A stretch of 8,066 nucleotides of DNA from Thiotrichaceae bacterium (lineage in GTDB: Bacteria; Pseudomonadota; Gammaproteobacteria; Thiotrichales; Thiotrichaceae), in NCBI GenBank assembly GCA_027024625.1, contig JALVRY010000486.1:1-8066 (forward strand), given 5' to 3'. The notes under the pieces are model-generated. The model was not told the DNA's origin, searched no databases, and saw nothing but the letters and a program-made list of their open reading frames with translations. Within the stretch, counting starts at the first letter, position 1; each line of letters starts with the position of its first letter. Positions 1-6,628 of the stretch are shown one piece after another. The position numbers and the translations under genes are program-made.

Positions 1-1
1 T

Positions 2-982
2 GCAGACTTAAAGTTGGAATATGCTCGTTTACTTATTTTAGCTGAAAAGTATGAGGAGGCTCGGAAGGTATTTAATACACTCTATAAGAACCACCCTGAT
101 AATGTTGATATTCTTTATACTTTGGGTTTGTTGTACTTTGATATGAAGAATTTTTCAGATGCACAGCCTCTATTTGAAAAATTAGCTAAATTGCCAAATA
201 CGAAGAAATCCGATGAGGCTCAGTATTTTTTAGGGAAAATTTATGCAGAGCAGGGCGATTATACTGGGGCTTTAGCGGCTTATAGCAAAGCTGAAGATAC
301 AGAATTTTATCAAGAAGCTGAAATTAGTAAAACTAAGCTAATCCTAGAGAAAGAAGGTTTGGCAGCTGCTAAAAAGTATTTACAAGGACGTATTGATAAC
401 TCAGATGATGATGAGGAAATTATTTCTTTATTGTTAGTTGAGGGACAAATTTTATATCAGAAGAAAATGTATGATGATGCTTTAAAGTCGTATAAAAAAA
501 TACTTGATCTAAAGCCAGATGATTTTGATGGTCTCTATTCTCGTTCTTTGGTCTATAGTCAGATGGGTGATATAAAAAATGCAGAAAAAGATTTAAAACA
601 GATTCTTAGCAGTACACCCGATAATGTTACAGCATTGAATGCTCTAGGTTATTCATTAGCTGTTTATACAAAGCGTTATGATGAAGCAAAGAAATATATT
701 TCTAAAGCCTTAAAACTGCGTCCTGATGATCCTGCTATTATAGATAGCATGGGTTGGATCGAATATCGCAGTGGCAATTTAGAAGCGGCAGAGGAGCAGC
801 TAAGAAAAGCCTATAAAGGTTTACCGGATCCAGAGGTTGCTAGTCACTTGATAGAGGTTTTATTTAAGCGTGGCAAAGTGACAGAAGCACAAAAACTATT
901 AACTGAGATGCTAAAAAAACATGCAAATGATGAAAATCTCATTTCTGTTCAAAAAAAGTTAGCTGATTTAGGCACTAATTAG
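2..982 (+). CDS. TPR-repeat protein, 5' end cut off by the window
   Basis: The reading frame is open from base 2 to the TAG at 980-982, giving 326 visible residues. The codons before the TTG at 14 (Ala-Asp-Leu-Lys) are in frame, so that TTG is internal and the gene starts outside the window. The protein is built from tandem tetratricopeptide repeats, helical hairpins that bind partner proteins. The C-terminal third carries the features of the family found just before lolB in Pseudomonas-like genomes: 'LNALGYSLA', 'DSMGWIEYRSGNLEAAE', 'LPDPEVASHLIEVLFKRG'. Homologues are usually secreted or membrane-associated proteins of about 550-600 residues, but the signal peptide would lie off the window and cannot be checked. 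The exact job of this family is not established. A strong hairpin follows the stop, so the gene probably ends its own transcript before lolB. Confidence 0.9.
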   Translation, partial: ADLKLEYARLLILAEKYEEARKVFNTLYKNHPDNVDILYTLGLLYFDMKNFSDAQPLFEKLAKLPNTKKSDEAQYFLGKIYAEQGDYTGALAAYSKAEDTEFYQEAEISKTKLILEKEGLAAAKKYLQGRIDNSDDDEEIISLLLVEGQILYQKKMYDDALKSYKKILDLKPDDFDGLYSRSLVYSQMGDIKNAEKDLKQILSSTPDNVTALNALGYSLAVYTKRYDEAKKYISKALKLRPDDPAIIDSMGWIEYRSGNLEAAEEQLRKAYKGLPDPEVASHLIEVLFKRGKVTEAQKLLTEMLKKHANDENLISVQKKLADLGTN

Positions 983-1007
983 GATTTTTCCCTCTCTATG
1001 TCTTATA

Positions 1008-1041
1008 TTTTCAAACAGCCTTTCAGAAGGCTGTTTGAAAA
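1008..1041 (+). terminator. Long perfect hairpin, likely terminator of the TPR gene
   Basis: The arms at 1008-1022 and 1027-1041 are perfect reverse complements over 15 bp around the loop TCAG. The outer part reads TTTTCAAACAGCCTT and its complement. A T-rich stretch (TTTTTAATAATTATT) begins 5 nt after the stem, slightly displaced from the ideal position. It sits 25 nt after the TPR stop and 76 nt before lolB. The right arm resembles the uptake-sequence-type terminators of Neisseriaceae, but only one pair occurs in the window. Confidence 0.7.
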
Positions 1042-1117
1042 CTTGGTTTTTAATAATTATTGCGTTTGCAGATAAGCCCTTACTACTCCCACTCGATAAA
1101 ATTATAAGGATAAAAAA

Positions 1118-1753
1118 ATGAAAAAATGGATTGTTTATTTTCAACTTTTGGCTTTCTCTTTGTTACTTGCAAGTTGTAGTACACAGCCTGACAAAGGGAA
1201 TGTTGTGCAGAAACCTGCCAATAAAGATGCTGCTTGGCAACAACGTCAGGCTAAATTTAGCAAAATGAGGGAGTGGCGATTACAAGGAAAAGCTTCTGTA
1301 CGGTATAAGAGTGAAAATTGGCCATTTAGACTCTCATGGTTACAGCGTCAAGGTGATGATTATGAAATGAATATTAAACATCCTTTGACGGATAGTGTGT
1401 TGGCCTATATTAAAAGCACGCCACAAAGCGTTATGCTGAAAGCACAGGATGGAAAAGTTTACAGAGACAGCAATGCGGAGAATTTAGTTAAGCGTCAATT
1501 AGGTGTTGCTTTGCCACTTAAAGGTATGAAGTCTTGGGTGCTGGGTGTTAGTTCACCTGACTATCCTGCGGCAAAAGTCACATTGGATGCCTATGGTCGT
1601 CCAGTAACATTGCTACAAGCAGGATGGCGTGTTGACTATCCATCCTATGAGACAGCAGGAGTGGGTGCGCTACCTTCAAAAATTATATTGCAGCACATTA
1701 CCGATAGCACACGCATTAAGGTTATCGCTAAAGACTGGAAAGTTCGATACTAA
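1118..1753 (+). CDS. lolB: Outer-membrane lipoprotein insertion protein LolB
   Basis: LolB is the outer-membrane receptor that takes lipoproteins from the periplasmic carrier LolA and places them in the inner leaflet of the outer membrane. The 211-residue product matches the usual size of about 200. Its lipoprotein signal peptide is a charged MKKW start, a hydrophobic stretch, and the lipobox L-A-S-C with lipidated Cys20. Ser follows at +2, which fits outer-membrane sorting. The mature part has the LolB pattern of an amphipathic segment with 'WRLQGKASVRY' (around 53-63), 'RLSWLQRQGDDYEMNI' and 'HPLTDSVLAYI'. The ATG at 1118 has AAGGA 7 nt upstream. The gene ends 5 nt before ispE, the usual gammaproteobacterial pairing, so the two are probably co-transcribed and translationally linked. 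I did not find a convincing promoter between the upstream hairpin and the start. Confidence 0.95.
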   Translation: MKKWIVYFQLLAFSLLLASCSTQPDKGNVVQKPANKDAAWQQRQAKFSKMREWRLQGKASVRYKSENWPFRLSWLQRQGDDYEMNIKHPLTDSVLAYIKSTPQSVMLKAQDGKVYRDSNAENLVKRQLGVALPLKGMKSWVLGVSSPDYPAAKVTLDAYGRPVTLLQAGWRVDYPSYETAGVGALPSKIILQHITDSTRIKVIAKDWKVRY

Positions 1754-1758
1754 ACGGT

Positions 1759-2601
1759 ATGCAAGAGCTAACACTGCCCGCCCCCGCAAAGCTGAATTTA
1801 TTTCTGCATATTACAGGCAGAAGGGAGGATGGCTATCACTTGCTACAAACACTTTTTCAATTTTTAGACTACTCAGATGAAATTCATCTGAATGTTCGCG
1901 GTGATGGTGTTATCAGAAGAACGAATGATATAGAAGGTATTCCTGAGCAAGATGATTTAGTCATTAAAGCCGCGAAGCTGCTAAAAAATCATGTGGGCGT
2001 AAATTACGGAGTAGATATATCAGTTTCTAAAAAACTTCCAATGGGTGGTGGTTTAGGCGGTGGTAGCTCGGATGCGGCGACAGTGCTACAAGGCTTAAAT
2101 ACTTTGTGGGGGTGTCAACTAAGTGATAATGAGTTAGCCGCTTTGGGCTTACAATTAGGGGCAGATGTTCCTATCTTTGTGCATGGTCATGCAGCATGGG
2201 CAGAAGGCGTTGGTGAGAAGATTAAATCTGTCGATTTGCCAGAGCCTTGGTTTCTTGTGGTTCGTCCTGATGTGCATATTTCCACCGAAAATATTTTTTC
2301 TGAGCAAGGATTGACACGAAACTGCAAACCTATCAAAATGTCGCACTTCCTAGGGGGGCAGTCGATGAATGTTTTTGAACCTCTTGTCAGGAAAAGCTAC
2401 TCAGAAGTGGATGATGCGTTAAACTGGCTATCTCAGTTTGCAGAGTCAAAGCTAACTGGGTCAGGAAGTTGTATTTTTGCTTCATTTCCTGAAGAAAATG
2501 AAGCAGTTAATGTATTAGAAAAGCTCCCTAAGCAATGGAAAGGTTTTGTTGCAAAAGGAAAATGCATTTCCCCCTTGAAAGTTGCGCTGAACAGTGTATG
2601 A
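1759..2601 (+). CDS. ispE: 4-diphosphocytidyl-2-C-methyl-D-erythritol kinase IspE
   Basis: IspE is the cytoplasmic GHMP-family kinase that phosphorylates the 2-hydroxyl of CDP-methylerythritol with ATP, the fourth step of the MEP route to isopentenyl diphosphate. The 280 residues match the family. Visible landmarks are the N-terminal PAPAKLNLFL with Lys11 and Asn13; the glycine-rich ATP loop PMGGGLGGGSSDAA at 94-107; GADVP at 134-138 with the probable catalytic Asp136; and the C-terminal LTGSGSCIF at 232-240. Translation starts 5 nt after the lolB stop with only a weak ribosome site (ACGG), so coupling to lolB is likely. Its last codons overlap a promoter-like sequence for the following tRNA gene. 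No oddities are seen in the protein. Confidence 0.97.
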   Translation: MQELTLPAPAKLNLFLHITGRREDGYHLLQTLFQFLDYSDEIHLNVRGDGVIRRTNDIEGIPEQDDLVIKAAKLLKNHVGVNYGVDISVSKKLPMGGGLGGGSSDAATVLQGLNTLWGCQLSDNELAALGLQLGADVPIFVHGHAAWAEGVGEKIKSVDLPEPWFLVVRPDVHISTENIFSEQGLTRNCKPIKMSHFLGGQSMNVFEPLVRKSYSEVDDALNWLSQFAESKLTGSGSCIFASFPEENEAVNVLEKLPKQWKGFVAKGKCISPLKVALNSV

Positions 2602-2602
2602 T
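2575..2602 (+). promoter_or_regulatory. Candidate sigma-70 promoter for tRNA-Gln (and prs)
   Basis: TTGAAA at 2575-2580 and TATGAT at 2597-2602 each match the -35 and -10 consensus at 5 of 6 positions, with a 16-bp spacer. The bases after the -10 (TCGCACTC) are fairly GC-rich, as at many stable-RNA promoters. Predicted initiation near 2609 is about 18 nt before the tRNA. The site lies within the last codons and stop of ispE. It is inferred from consensus only. Confidence 0.55.
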
Positions 2603-2626
2603 TCGCACTCTTGAAAATTCTTCTAT

Positions 2627-2701
2627 AGGGCCGTCGCCAAGTGGTAAGGCACCGGGTTTTGATCCCGTTATTCGTAGGTTCGAGTCCTACCGGCCCTGCC
2701 A
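2627..2701 (+). tRNA. tRNA-Gln (anticodon TTG)
   Basis: The 75-nt cloverleaf folds cleanly. The 7-bp acceptor stem pairs AGGGCCG (2627-2633) with CGGCCCT (2691-2697), followed by discriminator G and an encoded CCA at 2699-2701. The D-arm has GCC/GGC, and the anticodon stem begins at 2652 with CCGGG. The 7-base loop TTTTGAT places the anticodon TTG at 2659-2661. The T-arm is GTAGG/CCTAC with loop TTCGAGT. The outermost anticodon-stem pair is a C-T mismatch. It reads CAA and, by wobble, CAG. It sits 25 nt after ispE and 34 nt before prs, with no terminator on either side, so it is probably processed out of a longer transcript. A tRNA-Gln at this spot is known in related gammaproteobacteria. Confidence 0.97.
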
Positions 2702-2735
2702 TTTTCAATTTTCCTGAATTCATTGAGAATTAGTC

Positions 2736-3695
2736 ATGTCGGATGACAGTATGATGGTTTTTGCGGGAAACGCGAATCCCAAACTCGCAAGTGATGTCGT
2801 TGACCATCTTGGTCTAACTCTCGGCAAAATTGATGTAGGTCGTTTTAGTGATGGGGAAACCCATGTCGAAGTAATGGAAAATGTCCGAGGACGTGATACT
2901 TTCATTATTCAGCCTACTTGTGCTCCCACTAATGATAATCTTGTTGAGCTATTAATTATTGCTGACGCATTATACCGCTCGTCTGCGGGTAAAATTACGG
3001 CAGTTATCCCTTATTATGGTTATGCACGGCAAGACCGTCGTGTACGCTCGCGACGCGTGCCTATATCGGCGAAAGTGATTGCTGAAATGATTTCACATGT
3101 GCATGTAGATCGTGTGCTTATTGTTGATTTGCATTCGGAGCAGGTGCAAGGCTTCTTCGATGTGCCTGTTGATAATATCTATGCTTCAGGTGTGTTGCTT
3201 GGTGATATTATTGAAAAAAATTATGAGAATTTAACCGTTGTTTCTCCTGATGTTGGTGGTGTTGTACGCGCAAGAGCAGTTGCTAAAGGTTTAGGTGATG
3301 ACACTAACTTAGCAATTATCGATAAGCGTCGTCCAGAACCTAATAAGGCCGAAGTGATGAATATCATTGGTGATATTGCGGGTAAGGCCTGCGTTATTGT
3401 TGATGATTTGGTTGATACAGCGGGAACGCTATGCAATGCAGCAAGTGCGTTGAAAGAACAAGGAGCAACTAGCGTTACAGCATATGCAACACATGCAGTT
3501 TTTTCTGGTAATGCAATTTCTAATATCGAAAATTCAGATTTGGATGAAGTTGTCGTAACAAATACAATCCCTTTGAGTGAAAATGCTGAAAAGTGTGATA
3601 GAATCCGCCAGCTTTCAGTGTCAAGCTTACTTGCTAAGACGATATTACGAATTAGCCATGAGGAATCGGTTAGCGAATTATTTGCTGGCTTATAA
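2736..3695 (+). CDS. prs: Ribose-phosphate pyrophosphokinase (PRPP synthase)
   Basis: Prs transfers pyrophosphate from ATP to ribose 5-phosphate to make PRPP, the precursor of purines, pyrimidines, NAD, histidine and tryptophan. It is a cytoplasmic class I enzyme. The 319 residues compare with about 315 in the family. Landmarks are GNANPKLA near the N-terminus; RQDRR at 98-102 (ATP contact); [17 protein letters not shown] at 131-147 with metal-binding His133; the KRR at 197-199 of the catalytic flexible loop; and the PRPP-binding signature [13 protein letters not shown] at 219-231. The ATG at 2736 is preferred because it gives family-like length, although ATGs at 2751 and 2754 also exist and the ribosome site (GAG, 8 nt away) is weak. 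No promoter is seen between the tRNA and this gene, so it probably shares the tRNA transcript. A terminator-like hairpin follows. Confidence 0.98.
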   Translation: MSDDSMMVFAGNANPKLASDVVDHLGLTLGKIDVGRFSDGETHVEVMENVRGRDTFIIQPTCAPTNDNLVELLIIADALYRSSAGKITAVIPYYGYARQDRRVRSRRVPISAKVIAEMISHVHVDRVLIVDLHSEQVQGFFDVPVDNIYASGVLLGDIIEKNYENLTVVSPDVGGVVRARAVAKGLGDDTNLAIIDKRRPEPNKAEVMNIIGDIAGKACVIVDDLVDTAGTLCNAASALKEQGATSVTAYATHAVFSGNAISNIENSDLDEVVVTNTIPLSENAEKCDRIRQLSVSSLLAKTILRISHEESVSELFAGL

Positions 3696-3747
3696 TCCCC
3701 TTAAAATTTCACGTTATCAATCTGGTCGCGGTTTGATAGCAATTTAT

Positions 3748-3770
3748 GAAAAGAGCCGATGGCTCTTTTC
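3748..3770 (+). terminator. Hairpin terminator or attenuator between prs and rplY
   Basis: GAAAAGAGCC (3748-3757) and GGCTCTTTTC (3761-3770) form a perfect 10-bp stem around GAT. The T-rich TTGTTTAT follows directly, as in a factor-independent terminator. It lies 52 nt after the prs stop and only 24 nt before the rplY start codon, leaving no room for a complete promoter downstream of it. It therefore either ends the prs transcript incompletely or sits in the rplY leader as an attenuator. Confidence 0.75.
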
Positions 3771-3794
3771 TTGTTTATAAAATGGAGACTGACC

Positions 3795-4145
3795 ATGTCA
3801 GAATATGTATTAAATGTAGAAGTGCGTACAGAGTTAGGGAAGGGTGCGAGCCGCCGCCTACGTCGTACGGATATGTTCGAAATCACAAAGAAAGATGAAG
3901 AGGGGAACGAAAAAACCTCATATGTAAAAGGTATCCCCGCTGTTGTTTATGGTGCTGGTCAGGATGCAGTGTCTATTACATTAAGACAGAATGAGATCGA
4001 GCGTTTTTTATTGGATAATGACTTTTTTGCGTCAGAGATTACATTGTCTTTTGATGATGGAAAAACTGAGACAGTAACGATTTGTGATTTACAACGTCAT
4101 CCAGTAAAGAACTTTGCAATGCATGCGGACTTTAAACGAGTTTAA
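3795..4145 (+). CDS. rplY: 50S ribosomal protein L25 (single-domain, with insertion)
   Basis: L25 binds 5S rRNA on the large ribosomal subunit. The ATG at 3795 is chosen because GGAGA lies 6 nt upstream and the protein then begins MSEYVLNVEVRTELGKGASRRLRR, as in the family. An in-frame ATG at 3759 falls inside the terminator hairpin. The product is 116 residues, against about 94-98 for single-domain forms (E. coli, Acinetobacter) and about 200 for two-domain L25/CTC forms such as in Pseudomonas. It ends after the first domain (LQRHPVKNFAMHADFKRV). The extra length is a polar, charged insertion of about 20 residues (25-46, including KKDEEGNEK) between the GKGASRRLRR helix and the IPAVVYG strand. 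pth follows after 8 nt. In E. coli, L25 is reported to repress its own mRNA; the structured leader here is compatible with control at this gene, but this is inference. Confidence 0.95.
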   Translation: MSEYVLNVEVRTELGKGASRRLRRTDMFEITKKDEEGNEKTSYVKGIPAVVYGAGQDAVSITLRQNEIERFLLDNDFFASEITLSFDDGKTETVTICDLQRHPVKNFAMHADFKRV

Positions 4146-4153
4146 TTGGTTTT

Positions 4154-4741
4154 ATGTCCAGTGAGAAAAATCCAATTCGGCTAATTGTCGGTTTGGGAAA
4201 TCCAGGGGCTAAGTATGAGGCAACACGCCATAATGCAGGCTTCTGGTTTGTTGATGAAATAGCACGCCAACAAGGCGTGTTATTTCGTTCTGAAAGTAAG
4301 TTTTTTGGCGAAGCTTGTCGTGTATCTATCGACGGAAATGCTGTTTGGCTATTGAAACCAACGACATTTATGAATCGTAGCGGGCAATCTGTTGCTGCGA
4401 TTGCTAAGTTTTATAAAATTCCTGTGAATGAAATTTTAGTGGCTCATGATGAGCTAGATATTCCTGCGGGTGATGCACGCTGGAAATGCGCAGGTGGACA
4501 TGGTGGGCATAATGGTTTGCGAGATATTGTTGCTCACCTAGGAAAAGATTTTTGGCGATTGAGAATTGGCGTAGGCCATCCTGGTGATCGAAATAAAGTG
4601 ATTGATTATGTGTTATCAACTCCATCTCGTGATGACAGTATTGATATTGAGCGCTCCATTGATACAGCAATGGAAAGCTTAAATTTAATGGTGAAAGGTG
4701 ATGCGCAAAAGGCGATGAATCATCTACATAGCAAGAAATAA
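4154..4741 (+). CDS. pth: Peptidyl-tRNA hydrolase
   Basis: Pth cleaves the ester bond of peptidyl-tRNAs that drop off the ribosome and so recycles tRNA; it is an essential monomeric cytoplasmic enzyme. The 195 residues match the family. All active-site elements are visible: GLGNPG at 13-18, TRHNAG at 24-29 with catalytic His26, [10 protein letters not shown] at 68-77 with Asn74, HDELD at 98-102 with Asp99, and [10 protein letters not shown] at 114-123 with Asn120. RIGVGHP (137-143) follows. The start codon lies 8 nt after the rplY stop and lacks a clear Shine-Dalgarno sequence (only TTGGTTTT in the gap), so translation probably depends on coupling to rplY. The rplY-pth-ychF order is conserved in gammaproteobacteria and suggests one transcript. 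Confidence 0.97.
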   Translation: MSSEKNPIRLIVGLGNPGAKYEATRHNAGFWFVDEIARQQGVLFRSESKFFGEACRVSIDGNAVWLLKPTTFMNRSGQSVAAIAKFYKIPVNEILVAHDELDIPAGDARWKCAGGHGGHNGLRDIVAHLGKDFWRLRIGVGHPGDRNKVIDYVLSTPSRDDSIDIERSIDTAMESLNLMVKGDAQKAMNHLHSKK

Positions 4742-4754
4742 TAGAGAGTATAAA

Positions 4755-5846
4755 ATGGGATTCAAATGTGGAATTGTTGGTTTACCCAACGTAGGAAAAT
4801 CGACATTATTCAATGCTTTAACAAAGGCTGGAATTCAAGCTGAAAACTATCCATTTTGTACGATTGAGCCAAATGTTGGCATTGTTCCTGTACCAGATTT
4901 GCGCCTTAAAGAATTAGAAAAAGTTGTAAATCCTGAGCGTGTATTGCCTACAACAATGGAGTTTGTTGACATTGCGGGTTTGGTGGAAGGTGCCTCAAAA
5001 GGAGAAGGTCTAGGAAACCAATTCCTTGGGCATATTCGTGAAACAGATGCGATTGCACAGGTGGTTCGTTGTTTTGATGATGATGATATTGTGCATGTAG
5101 CGGGTAAAATTGATCCTGTTTCTGATATTGAAATTATTAATACCGAGTTAGGTTTGGCTGACTTGGAGACTGTAGAGAAAGCGGTAAAGCGAGTTAGTAA
5201 ATTTGCAAAATCGGGTAATAAAGACGCTATTGCCCAAAAAGAGTTTTATGAAGCTCTCTATGAGCATCTAGGTGAAGGTAAGTCGGCTCGATCCTTTGAT
5301 GTATCTGAAATGCAAGAGCCTTGGTTGAAAGAGCTGCGTTTAATTACGGTGAAACCTATACTTTTTGTTGCAAATGTTAGTGATGATGGTTTTGAAAATA
5401 ATCCCTATCTTGATGCGGTAAGAGAAGCCGCTGTAGCAGAAAATGCTGAAGTCGTGGCGGTATGTGCATCAATGGAAGCTGAAATGTCCCAACTTGAAGA
5501 TGATGAACGGGATGAGTTTTTGGCAGATATGGGTTTGAATGAGCCAGGTCTAAACCGAGTGATTCGTGCGGGCTATCAGCTATTAAACTTGCAAACATTT
5601 TTTACTGCTGGTGTAAAAGAAGTTCGTGCATGGACTGTGCACAAAGGTGCTACTGCTCCCAATGGTGCAGGTAAAATTCATACAGATTTTGAAAAAGGAT
5701 TTATTCGTGCCGAAGTTATCGCTTATGATGACTTTATTGAATGTAATGGCGAGCAAGGTGCAAAAGATGCGGGTAAGTGGCGTTTAGAAGGTAAAGATTA
5801 TCTTCTGGTGGAAGGTGATGTGGTTCATTTTCGTTTTAATGTTTAA
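4755..5846 (+). CDS. ychF: Redox-responsive ribosome-binding ATPase YchF (OLA1 family)
   Basis: YchF belongs to the Obg-related P-loop family but prefers ATP. It binds the ribosome and is linked to stress responses. The 363-residue length is exact for the family. Landmarks are the P-loop GLPNVGKS at 9-16; the [10 protein letters not shown] switch at 31-40; the G3 motif DIAG at 72-75, followed by [13 protein letters not shown]; the conserved His114 region (DIVHVAG); a coiled-coil insertion around 130-190; the G4 position NVSDDGF at 207-213; and a C-terminal TGS domain ([17 protein letters not shown] to FRFNV). The G4 motif reads N-V-S-D where family members such as E. coli YchF have N-V-N-E, a conservative change at the base-specificity residue. 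GAGAG about 6 nt before the ATG serves as ribosome site. The gene is 13 nt after pth and ends the plus-strand core block; the next gene converges on it. Confidence 0.98.
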   Translation: MGFKCGIVGLPNVGKSTLFNALTKAGIQAENYPFCTIEPNVGIVPVPDLRLKELEKVVNPERVLPTTMEFVDIAGLVEGASKGEGLGNQFLGHIRETDAIAQVVRCFDDDDIVHVAGKIDPVSDIEIINTELGLADLETVEKAVKRVSKFAKSGNKDAIAQKEFYEALYEHLGEGKSARSFDVSEMQEPWLKELRLITVKPILFVANVSDDGFENNPYLDAVREAAVAENAEVVAVCASMEAEMSQLEDDERDEFLADMGLNEPGLNRVIRAGYQLLNLQTFFTAGVKEVRAWTVHKGATAPNGAGKIHTDFEKGFIRAEVIAYDDFIECNGEQGAKDAGKWRLEGKDYLLVEGDVVHFRFNV

Positions 5847-5885
5847 TGCTTGTTTATTATTGTTGCTGAATTCTTATCTATAATC

Positions 5886-5912
5886 AGTGGCAAGAACTTA
5901 TGCCTTGCCACT
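5886..5912. terminator. Hairpin between convergent ychF and OmpA-like genes
   Basis: AGTGGCAAG (5886-5894) and CTTGCCACT (5904-5912) form a perfect 9-bp stem with a 9-nt loop. It is 39 nt past the ychF stop and 7 nt past the end of the facing minus-strand gene. Neither side carries a T-run, so it is a possible shared transcription end or mRNA 3'-protecting stem rather than a classic terminator. Confidence 0.4.
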
Positions 5913-5919
5913 AACTACC

Positions 5920-6555
5920 CTACTGCTGAATTGCTTGAAGTGTGATTTCAACACGGCGATTTTTTGCTCTGCCGTACTCTGTGTCATTACTTGCAACAGG
6001 GCGACTTTCGCCATATCCAATTGCTCTCATTCGCTGAGCGCCAACGCCTTGATCAATTAAATAATTTCTAACGCTATAAGCACGTCTTTCTGATAGGCGT
6101 TGGTTATAACTATCGCTACCTCGGCTATCAGTGTGGCCTGCAATGATGATGCGTGTTTGATCAAATTGAGAGAGTGTTGATGCTAGATTGTTGAGTGGTG
6201 TATAAGCACGAGGTTTAATCTGAGAACTGTTTGTGTCAAAAGTAATGTTATCAGGCATGTTAAGAACGATGTCATTACCGTGGCGCTCAACTTCAATACC
6301 TGTGCCTTGAGTTTGTTTACGTAACTCAGCTTCTTGTTTGTCCATATAGCTGCCAATACCTGCGCCGATTGCAGCACCGACTGCTCCACCGATAACAGCA
6401 CGTTTCCCATCGTGATTGCTTGTACTTTTTCCGATGACTGCACCTGCAAGCCCGCCAATGAGTGCTCCTTTTTCAGATCGTGTCATTGTGCCATCTGTAG
6501 CACAGCCCGAAACTGCTACAGCAACTGCCGTTGCTAGAATGATTTTTTTAAACAT
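5920..6555 (-). CDS. OmpA-family outer-membrane lipoprotein, YiaD-like
   Basis: The product is 211 residues. MFKKIILATAVAVAVSGC is a lipoprotein signal peptide with lipobox V-S-G-C, lipidated Cys18 and Ala at +2, predicting the outer membrane. Residues 30-70 form a glycine-zipper region (GALIGGLAGAVIG, VIGGAVGAAIGAGIG), followed by YMDKQEAELRK. The C-terminal OmpA domain (about 103-209) binds peptidoglycan non-covalently: HTDSRG at 141-146 and NQRLSERRAYSV at 151-162 place Asp143 and Arg158 with the same 15-residue spacing as the diaminopimelate-binding pair of E. coli OmpA. NRRVEITL ends the domain. The layout closely follows E. coli YiaD (219 residues). The start at 6555 is chosen over an upstream in-frame ATG at 6639 because it gives the signal peptide directly and has AGGA 9 nt before it. 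It likely tethers the outer membrane to the cell wall. It lies 73 nt after the Rieske-like gene on the same strand. Confidence 0.93.
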   Translation of the reverse strand: MFKKIILATAVAVAVSGCATDGTMTRSEKGALIGGLAGAVIGKSTSNHDGKRAVIGGAVGAAIGAGIGSYMDKQEAELRKQTQGTGIEVERHGNDIVLNMPDNITFDTNSSQIKPRAYTPLNNLASTLSQFDQTRIIIAGHTDSRGSDSYNQRLSERRAYSVRNYLIDQGVGAQRMRAIGYGESRPVASNDTEYGRAKNRRVEITLQAIQQ

Positions 6556-6628
6556 ATTGGTAATTCCTATAATATTTATAAGTAGGGTATTAGTATTAAT
6601 TATCATGATTAAGTTCATAAATTTAAGC

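Noticed and set aside
14..16. TTG as the start codon of the TPR gene
   Set aside because: The frame is open to the left edge of the window and the protein begins mid-repeat, so the gene is simply truncated.
1058..1110. Promoter for lolB (TTGCGT with TACTAC, or TAAAAT)
   Set aside because: No pair of hexamers has both acceptable matches and 16-18 bp spacing.
3753..3762. Shared GCCGATGG between the rplY hairpin and 5S rRNA near loop E, suggesting L25 binding by mimicry
   Set aside because: An 8-base match is easily chance, and in the hairpin these bases pair differently from 5S rRNA; the partner strand of loop E is absent.
3759..3797. L25 starting at the ATG at 3759
   Set aside because: That ATG lies inside the terminator hairpin and adds 12 residues unlike the family; the ATG at 3795 has a good ribosome site and family-like N-terminus.
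4404..4670. Minus-strand open frame inside pth
   Set aside because: It lies wholly within a clear enzyme gene, and its His/Gln-rich product looks like the reverse of a coding strand.
6556..6628. Promoter for the OmpA-like gene in the AT-rich gap
   Set aside because: Several TATAAT-like words are present, but none has a -35 partner at the right distance, as expected by chance in such AT-rich DNA.
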